A stretch of 64,000 nt of DNA, taken from contig NC_088318.1 in NCBI RefSeq assembly GCF_910592395.1, positions 11,532,349-11,596,348 of the forward strand, read 5' to 3'. This DNA is from Lineus longissimus (lineage: Eukaryota > Nemertea > Pilidiophora > Heteronemertea > Lineidae). This document shows positions 12,101 through 26,700 of the stretch, piece after piece. Position 1 is the first letter of the stretch, and each line of letters starts with the position of its first letter. A program made the translations under genes and the position numbers. The notes below the pieces were generated by a model. The model saw nothing but the letters and a program-made list of their open reading frames with translations. It was not told the DNA's origin and did no database searches.

Positions 12101-15100
12101 CTTAAAGCGATGTTATGACGTCGAAAGGGGTTTATGCATGCCCTTTCCCTGGCGGATAAAAGCATAAAATAATTATCACTTAATGGGAAAAATCTATTTT
12201 GTAAATGATGACAGCTTGAAGAAATATGCGGCTATTGCCTGTAAATGTCAACATTTTTCTAACATTTCTTAAATGTTACTTGTGACGTTTTTGCAAGCCA
12301 TTGGGACTCTCCCCGTACGCGTTTCAACTCGGCCGCTTTGACAGCGAGCAAAGGGATTAATGTCACTTATCGTATCTCATATTTCTACCACAACCATGAA
12401 AGAACCATGAAGGTAATAATCCTTTACAGAGTCCGCTTTAGATGTCTCGGGTCACATTTCGCTCATTGTCACTGCCAGAGAATGCACTTGCGCCTTGGTT
12501 CTTTGAGATGGACAGGCCGCAAGCCCGTAGGCGGAGGTCGCCATCAGCTTTGAAACAACCACGTTGTAAATGTACGTCATTTTGTTCACGTGCAATCCCA
12601 GGCACTTCGGATTAAGTTTTATGAGTGGGACACTGCGATAAAGTCAAAAGTTAATCAATATCAGGTTAATCTAAAGTTTTCAAAGGTTATCCTCCTTCCT
12701 CAGCCAAGTTGGGATCCCGGTCGCTCGCGGTCTATATCGTGTGCGCACTTTATTATACACTGCCAAAACCCTGCGTAGCGAAAGAGTTGAAATCATCTCC
12801 ATACTAATGGCAAGTTCTGTAGATTAGCGAAATGACCCAGGGATTAGGGCTCATTTCCACCCGACCACGATCAGAGGCATGCCCTTCGGAAATGTGTTGT
12901 TGATTCTCCATGGTGATGGATTCACCAGAGGCGAATCCTGAAGCTTCCCAACACCACCTTCGCTAAAAACCTGCATCACAAAAATAAGACAACTCACTAT
13001 ATCCCACTTCTTATTCTGCAAGTTGTTTATGACAATGTTAATGTCGAGTTTCTTTATGACGGTGTTCGGCGGAAGCATAAATGGACGCAGGCGCTCTCAA
13101 GAGACACATTACATGTTTTTAACTCCGCAAAACATATTCGAATTAATGTCCTTTGGGGCCACGACGCGAAAAGATGAGCAAGTTGTTTTTAAAACACTCC
13201 AACAAAGAGCAGAGACTTTTGAGTTGGAGAAATCCTCTCTCTGATTGCTCTTCAATTTCTCATCAAATTCCATCCCGTCTTGGTGCCAATCATGATTAGT
13301 CTACACTTCCCGAGTTGAGGGGACTTTAAAATAAGCTGCTAACATGCTTATCGTCATCATCAATAAAAACCTCTTTCACTCGTTCACAGCCAATAAATTG
13401 CTGTCTTTGATGCAAATTAAAGGGATTTTCCGATCTTATGGTCTCAGTCTGAGTATCGTTTGGTTTGAATTTGAAAAACGAGTTGGATTTTGCGTCTTCA
13501 GTTCCAAGCCGTGATGTATTACCTCTAATATAGCTTCTTCTTCATCATCATCATCTTCTGTACATGTCTCAGCGTTCATCTTTCGAGATTGCTTAATCAC
13601 ATTATCATACAAGAATATTCACCCACGACTTAGAATTGGTTAAGTCTAACATGCAATAAGTGCAAAACCAGCCGAATATCATTATCTTGTCGACTTGTCC
13701 TTAATAGTCTCCAATTATCTACTTTTTGTCCTCACCCACTAACAACGATGCGAAATCCTAAAAAATTGCGATACAATATACTCAGGATACTCTCGACTTC
13801 AAAGAGTTGCAGCCGCTTAACCGCACCGTGGATTAAGCCTGGGCTGGGTCGCCATCGCCGCTGGCTCATAACCATCTTACACGGACTTTGAAGACCTAGC
13901 AATGATCGGCAGATTTTGCTAAAACCTCCCCCACCTGAAATGGTGTCCGCAGCAGTTACTTGAATCACATTATTGGTGATGTGACTGTAGTCACTCTTGT
14001 TTCTAAATTGCCATCAAAACATTGTTGTTGTAAAAACCTGGCTGATCGCGTGTACAAGGGGAGACTTACTACATACAAGTAATTTGAAACGTATCTTTTT
14101 AAGTTTTCCCCGACTCTCATATTTATTGTCATGAGATCATTGCCCGACATTTTTCAAATCTTTCACGAAATAATGAGGTGATTAGAGTCACGTAATTGTC
14201 TTGATTACATCAGAATCATCCTAATTTATTATTCTTTGTGATTGCCATCGTTAACAAAAGGTCACATCCCCTCAGGCATAAAGAGGTGCGTCGATTCATT
14301 TAACTTTGTGGCAATGGGTTTGAATCGCGCACCAAACTCTTTAACAAGAGGATCTGACGATGGGATTTCCGGCTGAAATAAACGGTGCATCTGTGCTACA
14401 AGCTTGAATGACAATGCCAATCTTGACACGATAGAGGCGCTGATTTCGTTCCTTTAAGCTACCGGCTTTGGTCAGGTTTGAGGTTACTAAGAAAGGGCTC
14501 GTCACTGTTTCAGCTACTCTCTTGGTGAATCCTCCAAGAAAAAATATTTAGCTCTCTAAATTTTCAAAAAGAAACTGCACAAGTTGACTGCTTTTTATCA
14601 AAGTTTAACGTAGAGGTTCGAGACGATACCTTAACTATATTTTGTAGTTAAGGAAACCGCAGAGGCAGTGCGTGGCAAAGGCGGCGCTCACCAAAGCAGT
14701 AGTGACCTTTTTGCTAAGGCAAAGAAAAACATCACATCAAGAAGAAGAGGTCAAGCCTTGGAGATTCCTTTAAAAAGATACATATATACTGTTCATAGAG
14801 CCTTACATACCATATTTGTTAGTAAAACAAACTTCGCTTGGGTAATGTCTTAGTGAGTTTATAAGCAGCCTACCTGTATTTATCGTTACAGTCCTTGTAG
14901 TTCGAAACTCTATCCCAAACACGACGAGTAACGAAAGAAAAGTGCAGCAAATATTATAGAAATCCATCGGATGTGGCCAGAAGAGGTCTCAGCAAGAACA
15001 TGAACACTGTGGTGGAAGGCTTCCATTTGCGGGATCCTCAAATCGAAAGTATCCCTATTTGCGAGTCAGGTGGTGTCCTGGCGATACCAGGTGGCCAAGT

Positions 15101-16631
15101 GCGCCGCGTCACCACACTTCATCCCGAAGACCTCTCTGACGCTATACTGGGGTGTTTGAGACCAGTGTTGACCCCCACCGGATAGTTGGAATGGCGATGA
15201 TGATGACGCCTATCCAGAAATTGGAAGCCACTATGAATATCGCATATACATTGTAGCATGTATAGATTAGATCTATAGTCCAAACTTTATCGTAGCCATC
15301 TCCATTTTGGGGATGTCCTCCATTTTTCACAGACTTGAGCTAATATCATAAACGTGAAATTTCTTTCAAAGGCCACGCCTTAGAGTACCAGTAACCAGCG
15401 GTTAAACCATCTCATTTTGTTAAACTCTCATACAGAAACACGGGGACTGGCCTCATCAAATGTCTAGGCAAATTATGCAATATTATCAAGGGAATGACAT
15501 CCGTTGGATGTACATCCGTTGACATAGTGATGGATCTCATTGGAGTTTGATGCGCTGTAGTGTGGCTCATTCCGTTACTAATGGGACTCGCATCCTATTC
15601 CCTTTCCGGGGAGCCTGCTTGAAAGCCAAAGGTAACAGTCTAATTGACAAGATGATAGAGATGCAATCGAAACCTATAGACTCCCGGAGCAGTCAATTGC
15701 GTCATCCTAACTGGATCTCCTTGTGGTGAGGGACGAGGCCGATCCGCTGCGTCCGGAGTGTATCGAAACCATGCATTAATATGCCGACTATAGGTATTTG
15801 CAACTCGCGTATATTTGCCTGAGGAATTCAATAGACTTCAATGAACATCCTCGGCCAATGAGACCTTTGTATCGTTCCTAAAATACACTCAAGCTTTGCA
15901 AGATGATGTTGTAAATGAAAGGACTGGTCTTCTTTAAACGATACACTTTATGAAAAATAGCTTTATTTCAACTTAAAGACATGATCTAACCATAATCAGT
16001 ATGATAGAAAAGGTGTTTTTACGAACGGTGTTGGCCATTAAAGGCTAGATTGCACCGATAGCAAGTGATTGGTGCACCGTAGGGCTTTGCTGCTTTGCGA
16101 CTTCCTTTCAGACGATACACTGGCAATCACCAATATGGCCGCCGACCAACGACCGCAAGCCATCCCAATTATAGAGCACTTCTTGGCCAGATACAATATA
16201 ACGATATCAATTTTTGATAATATGCACAGTCATGTCTTTACCACTTTGAACAACTATCACAAACGACTGATCACGATAATTCAATATAGGGAATGAACGG
16301 TGGCGCCTCACCATGGTGTATGTGCCTTGTGCAAAATCGTATAAGAAGAACAGTGTGCACAGCAACGCCTCACCGCGGGCCTTCAAGAACTAGTTCTTTA
16401 ACAGTCTCAACTTGGCAAAAGGCGTATATCGGGTCTTTTTTGCACAAAGGAAGAGGTTGACCACGTCACTTTACTTCAAGACATCACAAAACACCAACTT
16501 GTCAATGAATAGCTAATAACGAGGATACAGTGTGGTTTAACGGTTTAAATTGTGTTGGCACTGCAGCCAACCAGACGCAATGGTGGTTTTCTCGCTGCTT
16601 TGCGCTGATAGTCTGTCCGGAGCCAACATCA

Positions 16632-17122
16632 GCGAGTTTCCGCATCGCTTACGATTACGATTACGATTACGATTACGATTTGTGTTTGACGTCATCGATT
16701 TTTGGTGCTACGTCATCCGCAGCGAAATCGTCGATGGTACTTTCGTCTCGCTTTTACGAGGATTCCGGCTGATCTTCGTAAGTCGAAAAACGATTACATG
16801 GATTAGCGAAAAGCCTATTTTCCACGCTACATATCAAATTCAAGGTGAAATATTCATTGAAGAATACTTTAGAACATATCTGTCAAACATAGGAACTGCA
16901 TTTAATGTTATCAACGGCGATTTTGATCATGTTTTAGCGCCGAGAAAAGTGCACCCAGAGCATGAGAGCAGAGTATAGGACATGTACTACAGTACGCCAA
17001 GTCGTTGGTGTGAATGCGGAAACAAAATTTCTGGTTCATGCCGGTTTTGAGAGTACATGTATTACGATTACGACTTTAAAATCGTAATCGTAATCGTAAT
17101 CGTAAGCGATGCGGAAACTCGC
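16632..17122. repeat. Foldback element with TTACGA hexamer repeats in the arms
   Basis: The left arm (16632-16680) reads GCGAGTTTCCGCATCGC followed by about five TTACGA repeats. The right arm (17080-17122) is its reverse complement. The 400-bp interior contains scattered CGATT/TACGA words but no gene that I can support. This is probably a non-autonomous mobile element; no target-site duplication was seen. Confidence 0.65.
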
Positions 17123-17460
17123 CAAGCCATTTTAATACGAAAACCGACTTTCAGTTAAATTTAAATGCATTTCTGATGAAAAGAAATATACACAGAACTA
17201 TCCTAATAAAGCACTTTGTTACAATCACAGAAAACTCCAAATGGCATTACACAGTACAATGTACATACAAGATCACGTGTATAATGATTCCATCGAATAC
17301 GCACATTTAAATACCCTTTGACCTTTGAGCATTTGACGGGAAGCCATCTTTCGAGCTCATGATAATTCACACTTGAAAGTCCAACGTTTTCAGTGTTTTA
17401 ATATTTTACTGCTAAAGTGACTTAGCAGCAAATAAGTATTTATCCCGAGAACAAATTTAA

Positions 17461-17466
17461 TTTATT
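17461..17466 (-). promoter_or_regulatory. Candidate polyadenylation signal AATAAA of the NACHT-WD40 gene
   Basis: TTTATT on the plus strand is AATAAA on the minus strand, about 250 bp beyond the stop codon at 17715. The position is suitable, but a hexamer alone is weak evidence. Confidence 0.35.
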
Positions 17467-17714
17467 GTGTTTTCAAAGTGCCTGATTGGCAAAACGGAAC
17501 ACCAGTAGGCCTATATGCATATATGTACATGAATATTATTACTGAATGGGTGTCATCATCATCTCAAGAGTCCTAGGAAGCCATAACAATGTGTAATGTG
17601 TCCTAAGCTAGGTGATCCAACAACATCCCTTATCATTTTCCACATTCGGGTCCCTGTTGGTTTGGTCCAATAATCTGAGAATTGGTAGACCAATCTGCTA
17701 CTTCGATGTCGGTC

Positions 17715-20700
17715 TCAGAGCCCGTCAGCCAAATCAAACACCATGCCTTGCCTCTCTGCGTCACCAAATACCGGCACCTCCCCTGCTGACCGCTCGCCTT
17801 CCATAGTTAGTGGTCTAAGAACGATGATGTCCTCCATTCCCGGAAGGCCAATTATGACACTGCTGCCATCTGGTGAGATTTCGCAACATGTCATGGCGTC
17901 ATCCGGGATGAAGGTACCAACGCATAGGCCTGGAATGAAATCAAGCAATGAAATACTTGCTTATCGAAAGAATCAAGATTTGTGTGAACGAGTTTATCCC
18001 TCGCAGGAATAAACAAGCAGACAGGATCATTTAGAGACTCATCAAGCCTCTGCGTGTGTCACGACCTTTTGCCCCGGCCAATAACAAATGTCGATCATTC
18101 GCTCGGTCAGGTTGAAACGAATCATAGCAAAAAGCGTTTTTCGAGATGTTCGCTAACTAAAATGCACATGAATGTTAGTATTACCATTTTTGACATCCCA
18201 GAGTCTGACGCTGCGATCATTGCAGGTGGAATCATACGAGATGCCGAACTCTCCCGAGTCGGAGAGTGAGATCTTGTCTGGGCATCCCGAGTGGCCGGTC
18301 AGTGTATGCCTTGAAAGTGGAAGAAGGATTCTGTAGTAAAGGCCATCAATAGTAATTTCATTAATTTGCTACCAAGATGATGAATTTCGTTGGCATTGGC
18401 GTAGATTCTTGTTACTAAGTTTTAGCATGAAGTAGGCCATCATCGCATACTGTTCGGGGTCCGTCGCATGCTCCACCCCTCGTCTGCATGATTCTAGGGC
18501 ATTTGCCCCCCGGACATCTGCCCCCGGATCTTTCCCCCGGATTTTTGCCTCCCGGACATCAGCCCCCCCCCCCCCCTAGGACTTCTGCCCCCCTAGGACA
18601 TCTGCCCCCCCCCCCGGACATTTGCCCCCCGGACATTAGCCCCCCTAGGATATCTGCCCCCATAGGACTTCTGCCCCCCAGGACATTTACCACCGGGGAC
18701 AGTCAAAGAGAACTTGGATGAGTCGGTCAGTCCAAGAGTAGCAGGATGATCAGCTCTGGCCTGTATTAATAGATTTGAGAGCATACTTATGTGCATTACT
18801 CCAGGGCAATCCATAGGTTAAATGTAAGAATGAAGGAAGGGGACGCTAACTAACTTTTTTTTCATTCGGGCTCAGCTACGCAAGCCTATCGCGTCACAAG
18901 CATCGGAATAGCATTCCGCGACGTTACTATATAGAATTATCGTTACTATAAATAGAAAAGAAACAATGTATTCAGAAATCCTATGGGGGCTAATGTCCGG
19001 GGGGGCAGATGTCATAGGGGGGCAGAAGTCCTGGGGGGGGCTAATGTCCGGGGGGGGGCAAAAATCCGGGGGGCAGATGTCCTAGGGGGGCAGAAGTCCG
19101 GGGGCAGAAGTCCGGGGGGCAAATGTCCAGGGGGGAAGTGTCCTGATACCCGTCTGCATACAGTCGATTAGTACAAAGCGAAATGCCCTGAAGCTTAAGA
19201 GGAACATTCTGTTATGGATATCGGATAGTGCTACTACGTTCCTTGGCATTAGCAAGCTCGTTAAACATTCAAAATCACACTTTAAGTCCACCTACTTGCA
19301 CTGCCCTCCTGTGAGGTCCCACACATAGAGTGCGCCGTTCTCAGCCCCAGTGACCACGCAATGAGCCTCACTTGAGATCGCAACACATGTTGTATTATGC
19401 GCTGGCTTCCATTTCTTGAAAAGCTGCCCTGTCTCCAAATCGTATACGATGATGAAGTTGGAACCTCCTTCTAGTTCCTGAAGTTTAAAAAGATGTCAAC
19501 CGGCATTTGCGCATAAAGGAACAAAACGTAACAAAACATTTGTCGCAGGCACATAGCAGCGATTATAATCACAGGGTGTAACGACAAAAATCGCTCGTTA
19601 GCGCCACGATGGGCTTACTTTTATGCTATTACTAGGATACAAGTGCTATTGTGTTGGCATAATTATGCCGCGTGAGAAAAATCGATACCGGTACCTTTAT
19701 CCACCTTGGCAAGGACAACATAAAACATACGGCTTTCCAGATTTTAAATTGAAATCGGCCTTTATTATTAGACCAGCATGTGATTATAGGTTTAGTGCTT
19801 TGAAGTTCAATCAATCTTCGATGAATCCTTAATCACAAAAAAGTCTAGCAGTGCACACACTGGTACCTTGGTAACGGATGTAACAACTAAGAACCAGCAC
19901 GATTAATTAAGTCATGAATTTAAATGAAGATAGCTTTTTTGCTGTAAATATGGTTTCCATGTTTAAACAAGCATCAGTTGCCATAGGAATGGGGCCGGTC
20001 ATAACAAATTTTGCCGGACAATTATTGAAAGTAAATATTATGCTGAATGATGGTGAAGAGATGGTCGATAAGGTGTGTACGCAAGAAATACCTGAATATC
20101 AATATCACTGTTATTAGTTTTGCTTTTGTTATTGTGTTGGTTTCGTGCCAGTGAAACATTTCGTATGATGACGATTCGCCAGAGCATCTCTTTCAGTTGA
20201 TTTTTTCCACCACTAGGGGCGCTGATCGTAAAAGAGCCGACTTGCATCTAAAAATATGCAACCTGCTTGTCTCTAACCAATTGTAATTGATTATTATGCC
20301 ATTTGGCATCCATTATTCTTCGGCTCGCTCTTTCAATATTTTATTTTATCGATTTTATCGGCTTGAGTTGACCTTCAAAGACATTATTTGAATCAATGAT
20401 ATAGGCCTGAATACCTGAATTCCATTTATTGTTGAGTATAGATCTTGACATTTAAAAACCAATAAGCATACATTTATGCCATCAAAAACTTCTAAATTAT
20501 GGAGGACGTAAAACGTCCGGAGACGCCAAATACTGTCGAACCTATGACTGATGCTGAAGTGCACAAAGGTTAAAACGTCAAAGTCACGGAGAACATGCCC
20601 ACCTAGCATGCCTAGTGTGATTTGTCTCCGATCAAAAAGGCATACGAAAATACCATTTTGTAACCATAAAAAGGCTAAATGTTCAAAATGAGATTCTTAG

Positions 20701-23700
20701 GTTCTCCCTTCCATCCCATCGAAGTGCAGACGATTATCTATTCTATCGTCTGCTCCTGCTGTTTGGCTCTGGGACACCTACCTTAGAAATGCAGGCGATG
20801 AAATGTCCATCATGTGTCATGGCGGTCATGCTGGTGATGAACTCATGTTGTTCTATCCTGAGATCATGGATCAGTTTCCTGCTCCCCAGATCCCACACCA
20901 GCAGTGGGAACGGCTTCTGGACCTCATCGCCACAAACACAGATCTTCCCGTTACCACTGACGACCAAACTGTTGAGGAACCGGTCTTCGCCAGCTTTGAA
21001 AGTGGCAGCCATGTCACCGGAAACGATATTCATAACGTTGACGTACATCCGGTTCCGGGACAAAGCAACAACATGATTGTCATCATGGACGCCATAGTAC
21101 GGCATCTTGACATTTAGGATTCCTTTGAGCTTCGACTCGCAGCAACCGGTGTCCAAGTTGTATATCTTGATCTCGCGGTTGCACAGTATTGCCACCTGAT
21201 GTTGAGTTATGGGCTTAATGTTTCGCGGCATTACTATACCTTTAAGTGTCCGCACGACTTTCACATCCTGAATATTCCAGACTTTGACCTCGCCGCGTTT
21301 CGTTGCGACTGATATCACATGATTGGGATCGCCCTTCAAACGGAACAGCCCCGTCAATATTGTGTCCCGTACTACCCCAAACTCACGTCGTCCGTTCTCA
21401 ATGCTCATGATCTGTTCCTTCTTGGGAAGCAAACAGTTCCCGAGTTTTCTTGGTTCTAGTGTGCACAGACCCATGGTGAGAGGAGTCTGGGTCAGATCTT
21501 TACCCAAAGTCCGCATGTACAGCTGAGGGAATAACTGCGACGGGTCACAGGCAAGAGCGTATGTGGATGCAACAAGCAAGTCAAAGAGAATAACCAGATC
21601 AACATCCGATTCGTTTTGCAGTAGATGCTTACTGATGTCAGCCAAAGCCTGGTGGATCCCAACTGCACCAATCTGCAAATGTAGCCAATTGTAGTCAAAG
21701 AAATTCTTACGGCATTTTTCCAATTCACCACATATGATTAGATGGTGTGAGACTTCAAGCATGTATCGAGAGTTTTCTGTTTCGTTGATTGTCATACCCT
21801 GTTCCTGAATGCCAGTGTCTTCGTGACTCTCTGCAAGCCTCCCTTCAAAATAATCTAACATTGTCCTATGAGTATCTTTAGTACCATACTTCTCTTCGAA
21901 TATTTGCCCGAGGAAGTCGGATTTCCATCTCCAGACTGAGACACCGTTTGACAAAGTACACTGCTGCAAGAAGATGTCTAACTCTGGGAAGATCACCCTC
22001 CACGAACTGGATGAGATGCGTTTGACTCGGAGGCCAGGAGGTCGAGGAGTAGGGTCAATATTCTTATCACAGGTTACCAAGTCGTTCAGTTCAGTGTCTG
22101 TGAGACCGCACTTCGCGGCAGACACATATCTAAGCGCAACCAATACGATGCTTCCATACTTTGCCTCGAGGAGTTCGAATAATCTTAGAACGAGTTCTTT
22201 GGTAGATTTTGGTATGATGCAATCTGAATCCGAGTCCTTCCATTGGCTAACTATCCTGCACGTGACCTTAGCGTTGATTGGGTAGGCGCTGGTCTCGAAT
22301 GCACTCTCTACTGCTTCCCTTTGTTCCTTGGTTAAAGTCCTGTTGCAGTTGACAAGGGTATTGCATAGGATGTCCATTACGCTGCTGAGGTCGAGTTTGG
22401 AGAGTGTGAGAAAGAACGTATCATCAAGAATCTCTTCCTGAAAAAGCAAAAGCATTAAGTTGATTCAGCTAACACATATGCTTTAGCTAACTCTGGAATT
22501 TCATTTGGATTAAATGCTCCAAGAAGACTGGCGGTGTCAGAATGACTCATGCCACTTTCCAAATTGGATGTCGTAAGACGTGATCTGGCCGGGTATGTCG
22601 GTGCGTACAGGAAAATAGGGGGTTGAAGAAGATCTGTGTGAATTACATGAACATCAAGAATAAGTTCTTGACTCGAGTGTTGCGGCTGCAGTGAGAGGGC
22701 GAACTTGCCTTGAGTTCTGCCATCATTGAAGTGTTACTTTCTCTCAGAGTTAAGATCATCCTGACAGTATTTGGAAGTTCTGGCATGATCCAGCTGAGGG
22801 ATAGAGTGTGGGAATGTTGGAGGTGGTCCAACCCATCGAGGACGATCAGGAGAGGCCGGTTGACGGGAATGAACTGGAGAAGACTTGGGAAGGTGGATGG
22901 AAGATGTTTGATGTCCTGTGGAAGAAACAAAGAAACAAAACCAATTATGTGCATGGGCTGAACGAGGTTTCCAGGGCGTCAACTGGAACATAATTGGCTC
23001 TATGAACAATATTGGGCTGTCATTACAAGTTGCACGTTTAACTATGCACCCAGGGATGCATCTTCTTGACATAACAGTAGAAGTAAAACTCCTACCTTCA
23101 TGAAGGTAGCTGGATGCTGGCCATAGAGGAGGCAAATCTGCTCACAGCAGCTGTGAATCACTTGCTCTAGCGTTCGCGACTCCGGGGACGAGCCACAGAA
23201 ACGGTAAACATAGCCAGCGTTTTCCCAAAACCGAAAGGTTTGGCATTGCTTGATTGCCATAGCAACCAGAGCGCTCTTGCCTGACCCTGGTTCCCCGCTG
23301 ATCACCAGAGGGCGCTTTAATTCCACTTCCCCCTCGGGATGCCCACTGATGATGTAGCTCTGAATTTTGTTCAGCAAGTTTTCCTGTCCGTAGAAGTCTT
23401 CTGAGTATATTTGGCAGAGTTGTGTGTGGTGTAGAAGCTCGTAGTGAAGGCGGCTGTGTATTCCTGAAAATGAAAGGCATAGGCTCTGTAGCAACACATA
23501 TTTGTGGACAATAAAGTTCATTTCTGATTCAACGAGACACAACTAGCCATCACCACAAACATATTGATACCTCTTGCACGATCGTTGGTTATGCCATCGC
23601 CGAGAAATCGGCTCCACTAAAATAGCCTGCACAGATTTAACTGATCACTAGCCAAGTGAATCAATAGTCTCTTGATCAATGAAGTAAAATACCATCACCG

Positions 23701-26700
23701 CATTTAGTTTGCTTGCCTTGCCTCATACTACATACTGCTCATCAACCATCTGCATCACTCACAGGATGAGGATCGCACGCACCTTGCTAGGTTTTATAAC
23801 TGTTTGGCAGACCTGTCCCTCCCAAAAAGGCATTCAGTAAAGTACAAAACGGAGAAAAGAAAACAGGTTTAAACCAGTCTGACTTACGTTTTATAGGGGA
23901 CAGGTTCCTCTGTTCCCGGTCTGTTTCCATTAAACCATCAATGAGCTGCCGTGCCAACTTCTCAAACGATTCGGAGAGTGAGATCAACTGTTGTTCGTGA
24001 TATTTGTTTTCATGAGAAACTCCCTCATCCGCCCAAGGAAGCGTGTAAGCCATCTGACGCTTCGGTGACACTCGCTCCTCCAATGCACTTTTGATGGTCT
24101 GAATCTTATCCTGAGCTGAGTTATGAAGCGTCGCATCACATATGTCCGAGAATTTCCGACAGTTTTTCCCATTTAATTTCTCAGGTTTGTTTTTGATTGT
24201 ACGCTTAATCCAGATGACCGAATCCACAGGCACACTACTCTTGGTGAATATAACCTCCTCTAACTCGGATTCGAAACCTGGAAAGGCGAATAATCTTATT
24301 ATCAATGTTCCTCCATACTGTCTTCAATACTTTAAGCCACCAGCACTAACATTGGTTGACTATTTAAGCGGCTGTCTGTTTTAGAAGAAAAATGGACAAT
24401 TGGCAAGTTTACATGTGATTTCGACCTGGAGGCTGCCCTGATCAGAGATGTGGTGGAGAAATTAGGTGTTCGCCTAACTGAGGCAGGTACCGACACGTGG
24501 TTCGTTGTCAAACTCTACCAATAGGCCTATACTTGCCTGATTTGAAGTATCTGTCCTGTTGATCCTTCATCATGGACGAGTAGAGAACTCTCACTAGTTT
24601 CTCCTCAATCTCCTCCCACTCCTTCATGGCCTCCTCATGCGCGCCCCCATCGGGATCCCCATACTTTGTAATGTGTTTTCTGATTGGCTGGAGGCAGTAA
24701 GATGGCGGCAGGTGATTGTTGTCAAGGCGGTACCATTGGTTGAGCAAGTTTTGTTGTTCTTTGGCTGCGAGATCGCTGAGGATGCAGTCAAAGTCCTCTG
24801 CTTGGATTCTTTGTGGGCACTTTAGCATACCTATCTTCTCGTTAAAGAATATCTGAAACAATAGTGGAGTGTTTTATATGTATACGAACTGGTCATCACG
24901 AGAATGGCAATGCTTGTGGATGTATCTCAGAAAAAAAAGTTTAAAAGTCGTGGAAAAGTGGGCCGAAAAATATATGCTTTTTGAGTAGTTCCTTCTTCCT
25001 TCCTGTTTCTAAGATTGCACATTATAATAGATTTATAGAGGCTTTGCACTTTTTTAGCAACCGGTAATTATCAAATGTGTGTGTGGATACCAAACGGACA
25101 GCCGTTGGGCTGCATAATCAGACGATATTCCAGTTCTCATAATCTACTTACTAAGTATAAAGAAGACACTGAGCTGTCCTGGCACTTTTCTAACGTACTA
25201 AGGCAAACTTTCTTGACGCCCTCACTGTGTATATTCTCCTCCGTCATGGCCCAGTGATGATCCAGGATCTCTAAATGGTAGCCTCGGTCAGCACAGTGAA
25301 CGAATAGGTTCTTGTAAACGATTTCTCGAAACATGTCTCTTTCAACGTCATACTCTGTAAAAAGAAAAAAAGGAGTTGACATGACAGTTGCTGGTACTCA
25401 GTCGTCATCGACCTCTTCTTCTTCTTCCCCGTTGACTCTACAGGCAGACTGTTTCACTATTTCAAATTCATCCAGCTGCCTCCTCATCTGAAGAAAAATG
25501 CTGGAATTCATCAGGATAGATGGATATGGGTCCTGACTTCATCATTTTTCTCCACGCTCATGTAAAGTTTTTTTAAATAAGTCTTAATGATTAAGCATGG
25601 GTCCTACTATCAGTTTTATTAGTCTTTAAAATCAAAAACAAACCTGCAGGCGAAAATGGGCGGCACGTTCTGATATATTTCAAATAAAGATGCGGACAAA
25701 CATTTGAACACGGCGGTACATCACAAACGATTCCGCTGTGATCACTAATTCATTTTCTTACTACAGTTAGTGTACTGGTAAACCCCAGTGGGTTAATAAA
25801 CAATACCAACACATTAAGTCCTCCCATTAGAGCGTTAGAATTATCACAGTCGAGTTACCATGGTAATAAGTGATGCTTGGTATTAGGTAAGGGGAGTCTG
25901 TGATAGCGCCAAGCAAGACATATTTCCTCCAAATGGCAGATTCATCTCATTTTACAAGTAAAAGAGATCACTCTTTAAAATGTACATCGACATACACAAG
26001 AGCAGAGAAGTTGACACGAGTTAGCGAATGTTAATGTAACACTAGCAGCCTCCCTAGATCATTTTAGAGAGAGGTTGGACCTTTTTCAAAGCCAAACTCG
26101 TATGACCTTTTCACGAAGAGAATTCTGCTTTGATGGGTAAACAGATTAGTATCCTCACGATTGAATGCACCACCCACCCGAGGCCACTTCCACAATCAGT
26201 GGACGTTGTGACATTTCACCAGTTACCTGGCAACATTATTAAAAGGCATAACGCCAAGATTATTGAAGACAGTAGCAATTTTCGTTGTTTTATTTGTTGA
26301 AACTGGCATGTTGAAGGTTCAGATGGGTTGGCAAACTCCCGATGAGGCCATCAGCACTATATCTGAGGTCTGTCACTTGCCCAGTATAACAATCGACTGA
26401 GACAGCACCATCTGAGTGAAGTAGAGCAGAGTACCCTCAGAGAAATGTTGTAGCTGAATCACAACTTTTGCAATTGAATCACCAACCAAGGCAAGCAGTG
26501 ATTGCTAGGTAACCGATTTGTTAAATCGCCATCGTCATAGTGCACTTACAAACCTAATGTTGGTGAATCAATTTGATTTCTTTTCACTGGGGAACGTCTG
26601 AAAAACATGAGTGCTACTTACCAAATGGCAAGGCAACAGTATATAGATAAATGACCTTTGACCTTGGCATTGAATATTCATCATCCAACCTTCCACACAG

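Larger units (their letters stand above)
12101..17714. other. Gene-poor intergenic region
   Basis: It contains the presumed promoters or 5' sequence of the CUB/LDLa gene and the 3' region of the NACHT-WD40 gene. I see no coding sequence with family resemblance or consistent splice signals. A short hydrophobic minus-strand frame at 15142-15330 was not convincing. A foldback element lies at 16632-17122. Confidence 0.5.

Noticed and set aside
15142-15330. Minus-strand frame with a membrane-helix-like stretch (IFIVASNFWIGVIIIAIPTI)
   Set aside because: Only one hydrophobic segment, followed by a stop without a good donor and with no matching exons nearby. A fragment of a membrane-protein gene cannot be excluded.
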